From: Zygnema cylindricum
Lineage: Eukaryota > Streptophyta > Zygnematophyceae > Zygnematales > Zygnemataceae
Assembly (NCBI GenBank): GCA_037447655.1
Contig: JBBHKE010000478.1
Span: 77,867-105,104, forward strand
Direction: 5' to 3'
Length of the DNA: 27,238 nucleotides
Part shown: one piece after another, positions 8,952 through 17,132 of the stretch
Layout of the letters: the number at the start of each line of letters is the position of its first letter
Position numbering within the stretch: the stretch's first letter is position 1
Made by a program: the position numbers and the translations under genes
The notes under the pieces: generated by a model
What the model saw: the letters and a program-made list of their open reading frames with translations, nothing else
Told to the model about the DNA's origin: nothing
Database searches by the model: none

Positions 8952-9349
8952 TTTTAGCAGTAACAGTAGCAAAAATAAATATAATTTTTTATTTTAAAAA
9001 GCCTCGATATATCGACGATATGGCATATTGGCGATATATCGCGATATTTAGCTTTTCGATTTATCGAAGCGATATATCGATTATTGGGTGCCTGAAAATC
9101 GATATATATATATATCGAATATCGACAAATGGTCCTCGATACCCAACACTAGCTATTAGTGTCAATGTTTTTTCTGCCACTTAAAACATATTTTCTCCGT
9201 ACACATTTGTCCAATGCTCAATTTGAGGCCCCTAATCAGAAGCTGGGAATCTTACCTTTCAATCGCAACCGTCAGATCCACAATCGGACATGTGTGTACG
9301 AATAAATTACATTTTAAGTGGCAAAAAAAACATTAACGCTAATAGCAGT

Positions 9350-9761
9350 GGATGGCGAAAGGAGCGTTGATTCTCCGTCAAAGATTTTTTTGCGACTTTT
9401 AGTGGACTCGCATTCACCCTGGCGGAAAGCACATGGCCTAAACAACGTGTATGCATAATCGTGCGTTCATCGTGGATTTTTTTCACTTTTTCCATCGGCA
9501 CAATTTTACACGCTCAGTGTGTGCACAGTGTCATCTTTCATGACATTCGCCACACAGTGGAAGGTAAGCAACGTGGCGTCTTGGATTAGAAAAATAAAGC
9601 ATCTGACGGTCTTGTTTTACGCCTATAGACTTGGATATTTTTTGATAAAGATGTCTTTCCTAAAAAAATAAAAGGTGGTACAAACTTGTACGAAACAGTA
9701 CCACCATTAGTAAAAAAACCCCATTTTTTCGTTGATGGAAGTGCGACCTGACTTGGAAAAA
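9350..9761. other. Intergenic; one short hairpin
   Basis: There is no gene. At about 9673-9704 GGTGGTAC faces GTACCACC with a 16-base loop. Nothing else is recognisable. Confidence 0.5.
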
Positions 9762-9860
9762 TAGTGTTGTGTATCGCGGACCCCTTGACAATATTCGATA
9801 TGTACATTTGATAATATATTGAATATCGAATTTATCGCGATATGTATTTCCCCAATACAA
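9762..9860 (+). mobile_element. Truncated left end of a second hAT-like copy
   Basis: TAGTGTTGTGTATCGCGG matches the 7052 terminus with few changes and is followed by TTCGATATG and TATCGCGATATG, the same subterminal vocabulary. No matching right end (CGATACCCAACACTA) occurs before the next elements, so the copy is truncated or interrupted. Confidence 0.55.
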
Positions 9861-9897
9861 ATTACTATGGAAAATGCATGCTACGTATGCTAATTTG

Positions 9898-10341
9898 CTT
9901 TTTTTTTTTTAGTCACCCGGCCGAATCCGGTTGGACCCCAAAATTTGGCACCCGAAACCGTTCCGCATCCGACAGGGGCGGGCTGCGGGTACCGCTCGGG
10001 TACGGATTCGGGTACCCAATTGCGACCTCTAACGGATGGTGGTACGACCACCCGAAAAGCTAAACGAGGGTGATGATATCGAGACTTCGATTTACAGTTC
10101 AGTGAAGCCCCTCCGTGCACCGCAAGTTTTATACATTATTGTAGTCGCTTTCTCTTAACGTGTAAAATATTAAAATAGGAGAAAACAGCGTGAGCCAAAC
10201 GTCACAATCCGGTACCCGAATCCGTACTTAGTCCGTATCCGGCCGGCCGCGCCGGATTCGGAAGGAATTCCGGTACCAAATTTTGGGGGACGACCGGATT
10301 CCGCTGGGTGATTAAAAAACAAAAAAAAAAACAAAAAAAAT
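9898..10341. repeat. GC-rich inverted arms (about 120 bp each) around a 166-bp centre
   Basis: Arm 9911-10030 (TCACCCGGCCGAATCCGG ... GGGTACCCAATTGCGACCTCT) and arm 10197-10313 are inverted copies, including outer poly-T/poly-A edges. The ends that look like hAT termini (AGAGGTCGCAATTGGGTACC read backwards) point inward, so these look like two element ends facing each other rather than one intact transposon. The arms are GC-rich (GGTACC, CCGGCC) in an AT-rich setting. Confidence 0.7.
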
Positions 10342-10350
10342 GGTTAAGAC

Positions 10351-10378
10351 CAGATTCGGGTACCCCATTGTGACCTCT
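10351..10378 (+). mobile_element. Third copy of the GC-rich element end
   Basis: CAGATTCGGGTACCCC followed by ATTGTGACCTCT is a direct copy of 10003-10030. A related end (TTTTGCGACCTCTGA) also occurs near 8425. The C0 LTR starts immediately after it. Confidence 0.6.
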
Positions 10379-11242
10379 GTTGTTATTTGAGTATAGTCTA
10401 GCTCTATTAGGATAGAAAAGAGCAGAGGCAGCCTGCCTCTAACTCCCATCTCCCAGCCCCCACACTTGTCGAAGTCACTAAAGGCTGGAGAAGGAGCTAG
10501 AGCCATGGCTGCCTAAGCTCACTAGAGAAGACAAAGGGTGAATTAGGTACATTTACCAAAAGGTACTTGACGGACCAAGGAATTGATCCTGGTGCGTGCC
10601 GTCAGTCAAGTCAACCGCAGCTGGTAGCTTTGTCCGTTTAGTGTAGGACTATTGCTAAGGTGTATTGGGTTTGATACGTATTTAAAGATGTACACGTAGG
10701 TTTTTCCATTTAACTTGATTACAGCTTATAGGGCATAGAAACAGTTGTACTATTAGTACCGGACGAAACAAATAGTACAGACATTTGTTTCAACGGTCCG
10801 TATTAAATACCGATATAAATTGGACGGCCATGGTTAGCGTCGGCTTCGCGGAAAGGACAATTTGGCGGTTTGCGGACTCTCCACTCCTGATGACACGTGC
10901 AACATCATTCGAGTTTACGGAATCTCCGGAACGGAAGACAACAACTTTGAATGTGACAGATGTCGCATTATAGCAACATCGTACACTGTCCGTACAAAAA
11001 GTACTCCAGCATTTGTACTTTATTGTACAGTACAGTCCTGTGATTGGTCACTACCTTAGTACTAGGGGGTTTAGAGAGGGGTTTAGGACTTAGAATATTT
11101 TGGGTAGGTAGCCGCCTCTCCCAAAGAGCATCCTGTATTAAAGGCAAACTTTGACCAGCCATAACTATCAACTCAGTTAACCAATTTCAGTGATTTTTGT
11201 TGTTGCGGACTCATGGGAGTCCAGGCTACACAGGGGTGTAGT
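10378..11242 (+). mobile_element. C0 copia element: truncated 5' LTR
   Basis: This segment is colinear with the C1 and C2 LTRs read in their own sense. It starts with TGTTATTTGAGTATAG (10378 or 10381), then the early stem-loop (10450-10490), AGCCATGGCT (10501-10510), the GGAATTGATCC hairpin (10568-10604), GCAAACTTTGACC with CATAACT (11143-11166), and two hairpins with stems GGACTC and CTACAC (11207-11241). It then jumps straight into mid-gag sequence, so the LTR end, primer-binding site and Gag N-terminus are deleted. Low identity to C1 and C2 makes C0 a third LTR subfamily or an old member of the C2 lineage. Confidence 0.75.
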
Positions 11243-11966
11243 CGATCAGATTCAAATTTATAAGAGTGAGACTATACAGAGGCAACATTAAGTAAAACTG
11301 GAAATAGAGGCCTATGTTTATAAAGGCGGTAGCATGATAGAGTTTTGCAATGATATTGCTCTGTTATATGTTGAGCTTGCTAGTGCGGGATATGTAGAAT
11401 CTGAGGAGAGAAAGATTAATACACTAATCATGAAGCTTCCCGATGAGTACGAAGACATCATTTACCGTATGCAAGGAATGGATGGCTCCTCATGGACTTG
11501 GAGCATTACCATGGGGATAATTCTTGTGAGGGAAAGCATTTTGGAGCTTCGTCGGGGAAGTAACAGGGTGACTGCATTTACATATGGTGGTGATTGGCGG
11601 AAGCGTGATGTGAGGAATGGCGGTGACGAGCGGAAGCGTGATGAGAGGAAGAACGACAAAGGTTAACCTTATCCAAACTTCGGTGGAAAGAGAGGGGGAG
11701 GAAAAGAAAAGGGAGTTTTTTAAAAAAAGGTTTGCTTCGCTTATAGGAAACCGGGTCACTATATGGAGGAGTGTCCTTGTTTGGAAGAACTTAGAAGTTC
11801 GTATGTGAATGAGGAGGAAGAAGGGGAAGAGGAGAAAGAGGATGAAATTTTTTTGGAGCTTCTTCATATCGATAGAATGGAGAAGAGATAAAACTACACA
11901 GAAATTCCACGAAGGCAACAGTGTGCTTTTGGAGGTATAAGGGAAGTAAAGAGAGAGGAGGTACTT
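11243..11966 (+). pseudogene. gag: C0 gag fragment (Ty1/copia capsid and nucleocapsid), broken
   Basis: The single frame matches C2 Gag closely: the MIEFCNDIALLYVELASAGY segment, a MKLPDEYEDIIYRM segment, an RKRD-rich basic linker and the nucleocapsid zinc knuckle, then an acidic stretch and a CAFGGIREV segment. Gag would assemble the virus-like particle and package RNA. In-frame stops occur near 11289, 11664, 11706 and 11889, and the second cysteine of the zinc knuckle is replaced by tyrosine (CFAYRKPGHYMEEC). The basic linker carries two RKRD units where C2 has three. Sequence stops at 11966 where the C1 LTR begins and does not resume on the far side of C1. Confidence 0.85.
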
Positions 11967-12620
11967 TGAAACTCTGAGACGTCCATAAGTCCTCAGAGTG
12001 GACAGCTTCCAAGAAGCCTCTAGGATAACCCTAACCCCTTTGTAATTCAGCAAAAATAATTGCCACCCTGGCAGAAAATAACTCTGACCAACTTCACCCC
12101 AGTAAAGGCAAGACTTCCTTGAGTCGATAGCAAAAAGAATCTCTGAATTTGCTACCCTGAGCAGTAAGTTATGGAGGGTCAAAGTTGACCTTTTGTACAG
12201 AAGCTCTCTGGGAGAGAGGGTCCTATCCTCTAATTTTTCTAAGTCCTATCTCTCTCACAGACTCTATCTAGTGATGTACGGAGCCAATCAGAATGCAGCT
12301 TCGTACACAAAAGTACATCTGCCGGTGTACTTTCTGTACGAACATCGTACGACATGGCCTAAATGTCGACACGTGGTATGTCCAGATTCGTTCCCGTAAT
12401 CCTCGGAGATGCCGCGATCCAATGTTATTCCGCTAAGTGTCGTCCGATGTGGCGATATCCATAAACCGCCGAAATCCTCTTCCGCGATCTCGGCGTTAAT
12501 TCTGGCCGTCCGATTAAATTGATATTTATTCGTAGCCGTAATAAATGCATGCGCGGTATTCGTTTCTATAAAGAAAAGAAATGCGCGGTATTGGTTTCTT
12601 ATCTGTACCGCTATCCGTAC
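11967..12620 (-). repeat. C1 3' LTR, distal part (split by C2)
   Basis: Starts TGAAACTCTGAGACGTCC and matches 21882-22528 of the C1 5' LTR. It carries degraded forms of the AGGG-loop hairpins near 12060-12160. It ends at CGTAC (12616-12620), the duplicated target of C2, and continues at 17133. Confidence 0.9.
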
Positions 12621-13856
12621 TGAAATTCTATGGGCTCCATTGCCCACAGAATTCGCAGATCCAAAAGAAGCTAATCTAGATAGTGCCGACTCCAAGTTGA
12701 TATAAACCGAAATGAATGATCCCTTGACAATTAGAACCCCAATACACCTTCACCCCTGTGAAGAGAAGACCTTCTGTGTGCTCAGTTCCACCACAGAATG
12801 CAAAACTTGAATATGTGTTTTGGACAATATTCCCCAATTTGACTTTCCCACTGAATAAGTGCCACCTTGGCACGCAAAGACTCTGACCAACTACTTTCCT
12901 GTGTAGATTGGACTCCCCTGAGTCCGCACCAAAAAGAATCACTGAATTTGCTCACCCGAGCATTAAGTTATGGCTGGTCAAAGATGACCTTTATAGTTAC
13001 AAGCTCTCTTAGAGAGAGAGGTACCTAAATATTACTAAGTCTCGGTCTGCCTACTCACGAGTACCTACTACTAAACCCTAGTCCAATAGGAACACTATAT
13101 AGTACAAGAAGGTACAATGGGCGATGTACTTATTGTACGACAATTGTACGACAAGGTCTACAAGGTGACACCTGTCAAATCGGAAGCCATGGTTCCTCCT
13201 CCCATCTTCTCCGGTATCAAATAATGTGGCGCCACGTGGCACCGCGTGATGCTATCTCCGTATGCCGCCAAAAGCTCACTTCGCGTGGCGGCTTTAATGC
13301 CGGCCGTTCGATCAAAACATATATTACAAGGTTCAGATTCGCGTACATGCAGGAATTGCTCCTTTTGGTTAGTGTGCTGTTAATTAGCTGTTGCGTTAAT
13401 GTTTATATATTTATGAAACCCGTCACGTGTCTCGTTTCGATAACGCCTTGTTGGTTAAGGTTTACCTCTACAAATATAACCACAGACCATGGTTCAAAAC
13501 TGGTTTAGAGCAGTTTTTGGTTATTTGTTAGTTTGTTTAGAACTCCTCTTGTCCGCTTATAAGTAACTATTGTACCCTATATATGATATCGTTAACTTTA
13601 AGCCATAGGCTAAAGCTAATGTCTATTATAGGTGTAGGTCCCGGGATCAAGTCCTGGAACCTTCACAACAATTTTGGTAAAAACTACGAATTTGCCTATC
13701 CTCTTTAGACAGCCATGGCTCTAGCTCTCTCTGTGGTCTTCAGTGACTGCAACAAGTATGGGGACCGGAGAGAGTTGAGTGAGAAGCAGGTTGCCTTTGC
13801 TGACTTACTCTATTTAATTTTCCAATATAGACCTAGAAAATACATAAATTTCAACA
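12621..13856 (-). repeat. C2 3' LTR
   Basis: TG...CA direct repeat of 15893-17127. It contains the same features as the 5' copy: AGGG-type hairpins at 12748-12962, a tandem TTGTACGACAA pair at 13133-13154, the GGATCAAGTCC hairpin at 13636-13662, AGCCATGGCT at 13711-13720 and the early stem-loop at 13725-13774. One hairpin stem (CTACAC) is mutated here to CTACTT. The 94-codon antisense frame inside both LTRs reflects LTR identity, not a gene. Confidence 0.93.
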
Positions 13857-13873
13857 CTCCCCTTATTTTCTAG
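13857..13873 (-). other. C2 polypurine tract
   Basis: On the minus strand CTAGAAAATAAGGGGAG abuts the LTR start TGTTGAAATT. This is the plus-strand primer site, identical over 17 bases to that of C1. Confidence 0.85.
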
Positions 13874-14088
13874 TCTACTTTCTTTTCAACTCCCACTAAA
13901 AATATATATATAATATTTTTTTTTTCCTTCTTTTCTTTTTTCTCTTTCTTTTCTCCTCATAAAACTTTAAGTGAATACTCTCGTATTTTAAAAGGTCCAT
14001 TAGATGAGCTGAAATAAACATTCCATCTTGCTGATCACATATTTTATTAAGCATACAATTTTCCATAAATCCAAGCAAAGATTTTATC
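13874..14088 (-). pseudogene. C2 RNase H remnant (drifted)
   Basis: A frame at 14174-13896 contains an EIKSLLGFMENCML... segment and a KICDQQDGMFISAHLMDLLKYESIHLKFYEEK-like stretch. These follow, residue by residue, the C1 RNase H region VKSLLGELGHLKS ... KIFCDNKAAIAIS ... HMDIRLSFVREK. Identity is low and the frame is offset by stops from the main C2 ORF. Catalytic residues are not all kept. This is the decayed end of pol left after the internal deletion. Confidence 0.6.
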
Positions 14089-14989
14089 TCACTCATCTCT
14101 TTTCCATCCACATATAATCCGATTTCCCTCTTGCAATTCAAAAAAACCAGCCCCATCCCCAATCTGCGACACACACCCAGATGCTAACCCTTTTACAGGC
14201 ACACCACCATAAATGCCATCACTCCCATTAGTGATGTCAAAACCATTACCCCCCATATTTATCGTTATATCAAGAGTCCCCACTAAGTTCCTCATAAAAT
14301 CTACATCTTCCAAGCTCATATTTTTATCCATGATACTCACCCCATTTTCTGAACTTTCCTCACTCTCTCCCATGGAATTCTTTCCACTATCACTTTCTAT
14401 AATGATTCCCAAAGAGTATTTCTCCTCCCCTAAGCTTTTCATTAAATATTTCTTTTCTCCACTATTATTTAAAAACCCCTCTAGTTTTACTTCTCCCGTT
14501 TCCTCCAAATCCGTTGAAGTCTCCTTTTCCAAACTGTTTTCTGTTTCCCAAATATTTATAGAATTATCCTTATTATTTTTATTTTTCCCTTTTTCATTTA
14601 TGTATCCTAGATTTGACTTTCTCATTTCTAAGTCATACTTTTTACACTCTTTCACATCCTCATCATTTCTAACTCCCTCAAGTACCTCCCTTCCTTTTAC
14701 TTCCCTTATACCTCCAAAAGCACATCGTTGCTTTCGTGTAATTTCTGTGTACTTCTCTCTCTTCTCCAATCTACCGATGTGAAGAAGCTCCAAAATTTCT
14801 TCATCCTCTTCATCCTCTTCCCCTTCATCCTCCTCTTTCACATTCCAACTTCTAAGTTCTTCCAAACAAGGACACTCCTCCATATAGTGACCCGGTTCTC
14901 TACAAAAGAAGCAAACACCCTTTTTCAAAGCTCCTTTTTCTTTTCCTCTCCCTCTCTTTCCACCAAAGTTCCGATAAGGTTTACCTTCG

Positions 14990-15090
14990 TCTTTCTTCCT
15001 CTCATCACGCTTCCGCTCGTCACCGCTATTCCTCTCATCACGCTTCCGCGAATCACCACCGTTCCTGTCATCACGCTTCCGCCAATCACC
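14990..15090 (-). repeat. Three 33-bp tandem repeats in C2 gag linker
   Basis: The units encode DWRKRDDRNGG, DSRKRDERNSG and DERKRDERKKD, a basic RNA-binding-type linker just before the zinc knuckle. C0 has only two units at the same place, so the copy number has changed within the lineage. Confidence 0.85.
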
Positions 15091-15879
15091 ACTAGCTGTA
15101 AAGGCAGTTACCCTCTCACTTCCCTTACGAAGCTCCAAAGTGCTTTCCCTCACAAGAATTATCCCCATGGTAAAGCTCCAAGTCCATGAGGAGCCATCCA
15201 TTGCCTGCATACGATTTATGATGTTTTCGTACTCATCTGGGAGTTTCATGAGTAGTGTATTGATCTTTCTCTCCTCAGATACTACATACCCCGCACTAGC
15301 AAGCTCAACATATAACGTAGCAATATCATTGCAAAACTCTATCATGTTAGCGCCTTTATAAACATAGGCCTCTATTTTCTGTTTTACTAACTGCTGCCTC
15401 TGAATAGTCTCACTCTTATAAATCCGCCTTAGTGCTTCCCATATCTCTGAAGACTTCGTTAAATTTATAAGAGTGATAGCTATAGACTTAGATTCGTTTC
15501 AAAGTATGAGATGTTTTGCTATGGTGTTTTTATACTCCCAGATTTTAATGTCACTTTCTTCAGTTTTAATTGTAACCCCTACAAGTGGAACTATAGTCGA
15601 GAGCTTAGCTCCCCTCACCATCAGTGTTCCTTTTCCCTTCTCCCATTTTTCCCCTTCCATGGAAATGATTTTCCCTTCACCAACCTTTGCATCTGAACTC
15701 CGGTTGGTTTTCTGGGCAGCCCCAGATGATTCTCCATAGTGAGTTCCTCCAAAGCCTGGTGGGGGACACCTCTCTTGTCCCGAAACAATTCCCCATAAGC
15801 GCTTCTCGAAAAGCAATTCCTCCATAATAAACTCCCAATAAGTGAAGTCTGTTCCATCGAACATAGGCACCCAAGATGG

Positions 15880-15892
15880 TGGGCCCATAACC
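15880..15892 (-). other. C2 primer-binding site (half-tRNA, initiator tRNA-Met)
   Basis: Read on the minus strand, GGTTATGGGCCCA directly follows the LTR end. It is complementary to TGGGCCCATAACC, the anticodon stem-loop of eukaryotic initiator tRNA-Met. Priming by an internal tRNA fragment is known from Drosophila copia and yeast Ty5. The site lies inside the Gag frame. Confidence 0.85.
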
Positions 15893-16019
15893 TGAAATTC
15901 TATGGGCTCCATTGCCCACAGAATTCGCAGATCCAAAAGAAGCTAATCTAGATAGTGCCGACTCCAAGTTGATATAAACCCAAATGAATGATCCCTTGAC
16001 AATTAGAACCCCAATACAC

Positions 16020-16233
16020 CTTCACCCCTGTGAAGAGAAGACCTTCTGTGTGCTCAGTTCCACCACAGAATGCAAAGCTTGAATATGTGTTTTGGACAAT
16101 ATTCCCCAATTTGACTTTCCCACTGAATAAGTGCCACCCTGGCACGCAAAGACTCTGACCGACTACACCCCTGTGTAGATTGGACTCCCCTGAGTCCGCA
16201 GCAAAAAGAATCACTGAATTCGCTCACCCGAGC
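16020..16233 (-). other. Hairpin row with common AGGG loops, C2 5' LTR
   Basis: In + coordinates: CTTCAC/GTGAAG (16020-16035), GTGCCA/TGGCAC (16131-16145), CTACAC/GTGTAG (16163-16178), GGACTC/GAGTCC (16182-16197) and GCTC/GAGC (16222-16233). Stems differ, but the loop is CCCT in three, CCC in one and ACCC in one. In element sense these are AGGG, GGG and GGGT. The same positions in C1 and C0 hold equivalent hairpins. Confidence 0.8.
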
Positions 16234-16404
16234 ATTAAGTTATGGTTGGTCAAAGATGACCTTTATAGTTACAAGCTCTCTTAGAGAGAGAGGTACCTAA
16301 ATATTACTAAGTCTCGGTCTGCCTACTCACGAGTACCTACTACTAAACCCTAGTCCAATAGGAACACTATATAGTACAAGAAGGTACAATGGGCGATGTA
16401 CTTA

Positions 16405-16426
16405 TTGTACGACAATTGTACGACAA
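16405..16426. promoter_or_regulatory. Two adjacent TTGTACGACAA units in C2 LTR
   Basis: Two identical 11-mers lie head to tail with no spacer (also 13133-13154 in the other LTR). C1 and C0 have looser GTAC-rich equivalents at the same LTR position (for example TGTACGACATGG at 22260-22271). Their position in the LTR and repetition suggest a protein-binding site, but no factor is known to me. Confidence 0.35.
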
Positions 16427-16906
16427 GGTCTACAAGGTGACACCTGTCAAATCGGAAGCCATGGTTCCTCCTCCCATCTTCTCCGGTATCAAATAATGTG
16501 GCGCCACGTGGCACCGCGTGACGCTATCTCCGTATGCCGCCAAAAGCTCACTTCGCGTGGCGGCTATAATGCCGGCCGTTCGATCAAAACATATATTACA
16601 AGGTTCAGATTCGCGTACATGCAGGAATTGCTCCTTTTGGTTAGTCTGCTGTTAATTAGCTGTTGCGTTAATGTTTATATATTTATGAAACCCGTCACGT
16701 GTCTCGTTTCGATAACGCCTTGTTGGTTAAGGTTTACCTCTACAAATATAACCACAGACCATGGTTCAAAACTGGTTTAGAGCAGTTTTTGGTTATTTGT
16801 TAGTTTGTTAGAACTCCTCTTGTCCGCTTATAAGTAACTATTGTACCCTATATATGATATCGTTAACTCTAAGCCATAGGCTAAAGCTAACGTCTATAAT
16901 AGGTGT

Positions 16907-16933
16907 AGGTCCCGGGATCAAGTCCTGGAACCT
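16907..16933 (-). other. T-arm-like hairpin, C2 5' LTR
   Basis: AGGTCCCGGG pairs with CCTGGAACCT (two internal mismatches) around ATCAAGT. The tip GGATCAAGTCC resembles a tRNA T-arm or B box in the strand antisense to the element. Equivalents: C1 22681-22721 and 17282-17319; C0 10568-10604. Confidence 0.6.
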
Positions 16934-16995
16934 TCACAACAATTTTGGTAAAAACTACGAATTAGCCTATCCTCTTTAGACAGCCATGGCTCTAG

Positions 16996-17045
16996 CTCTC
17001 TCTGTGGTCTTCAGTGACTGCAACAAGTATGGGGACCGGAGAGAG
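16996..17045 (-). other. Early LTR stem-loop, C2 5' LTR
   Basis: CTCTCTCTGTGGTC (16996-17009) pairs with GACCGGAGAGAG (17034-17045). In element sense the loop is CCCATACTTGTTGCAGTCACTGAA. Stem sequence differs from C0 and C1, but pairing is kept and TTGTYG.AGTCACT in the loop is constant. Confidence 0.65.
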
Positions 17046-17132
17046 TTGAGTGAGAAGCAGGTTGCCTTTGCTGACTTACTCTATTTAATTTTCCAATATA
17101 GACCTAGAAAATACATAAATTTCAACACGTAC

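Larger units (their letters stand above)
7052..9151. mobile_element. hAT-like non-autonomous element (2.1 kb)
   Basis: A perfect 15-bp terminal inverted repeat TAGTGTTGGGTATCG (7052-7066, complement 9137-9151) is flanked by a perfect 8-bp duplication GCTATTAG (7044-7051 and 9152-9159). The 8-bp duplication is the hallmark of hAT transposons. Both subterminal zones are dense in TATCGA/TCGATA words (7080-7140 and 8999-9125), the usual arrangement for transposase subterminal binding sites. No transposase ORF remains. The interior holds a MITE-B copy, GACCG-rich inverted segments (7140-7310 and 8265-8400) and a short exon-like ORF. Confidence 0.85.
7033..9349. mobile_element. MITE-A copy 2, interrupted by a hAT-like element
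   Basis: The left end is CATCGCGAATCGCTATTAG (7033-7051, preceded by TA). The rest is 9160-9349 after removal of the hAT-like insertion. Within 9152-9349 about 60 bases at each side are inverted copies of one another (CTATTAGTGTCAATG... against ...CATTAACGCTAATAG). The two copies share the CCACTTAAAA and CGTACACA segments. The body matches 4448-4631 of MITE-A copy 1 in reverse orientation. The right outer end (AGTGGATGG) is eroded, so that boundary is approximate. Confidence 0.72.
14089..15912 (-). pseudogene. gag: C2 Gag fused to a drifted RT/RNase H tail (one in-frame stop)
   Basis: One frame runs from ATG 15912, inside the LTR, to 14089, interrupted only by TGA at 15501-15499. The N-terminus has the copia Gag signature VPMFDGTDFTYWEF...KRLWGIV; the middle has MIEFCNDIATLYVELAS and MKLPDEYENIINRM; then come three 11-residue RKRD units and the zinc knuckle CFFCREPGHYMEEC (residues 145-158 counted from 15345). 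After CAFGGIREVKG, C1 enters protease, but C2 instead has about 190 charged residues. Part of these align weakly with C1 RT/RNase H (GEEKYSLGIIIESDS with GEAKYILGIEVERDR; GGNGFDITNGSDGIYGG with GGENTDITTWSDASYGD). Function beyond Gag is doubtful. Confidence 0.82.
12621..17127 (-). mobile_element. C2: young non-autonomous Ty1/copia element (gag only plus drifted pol remnant)
   Basis: LTRs 12621-13856 (1236 bp, 3' in element sense) and 15893-17127 (1235 bp, 5') differ at about 17 positions and one indel by eye. The target duplication CGTAC (12616-12620 and 17128-17132) is perfect and lies within the C1 LTR. The internal part is only about 2 kb, with one long ORF (15912-14089). Protease, integrase and most of RT are missing, so retrotransposition would need proteins in trans from a relative such as C1. 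The 17-base polypurine tract is identical to that of C1. Confidence 0.92.
15893..17127 (-). repeat. C2 5' LTR
   Basis: 1235 bp, TG...CA. In element sense it has the early stem-loop (17045-16996), AGCCATGGCT with a three-residue frame and stop (ATG GCT GTC TAA, 16987-16976), the GGACTTGATCC hairpin (16933-16907), a TATA-like CATATATAGG (16856-16847), two TTGTCGTACAA units (16426-16405), and a row of AGGG/GGGT-loop hairpins (16233-16020). The Gag start codon is 20 bases from its end. The start site of transcription cannot be read from sequence. Confidence 0.94.

Noticed and set aside
13224-13508. 94-codon plus-strand ORF repeated at 16496-16780
   Set aside because: It lies antisense in both C2 LTRs, so its conservation is just LTR identity; it has no recognisable domain.
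14213-15189. Plus-strand ORFs of 150-190 codons
   Set aside because: They are antisense shadows of the acidic and basic C2 Gag frame, with biased Ser/Phe/Leu composition.
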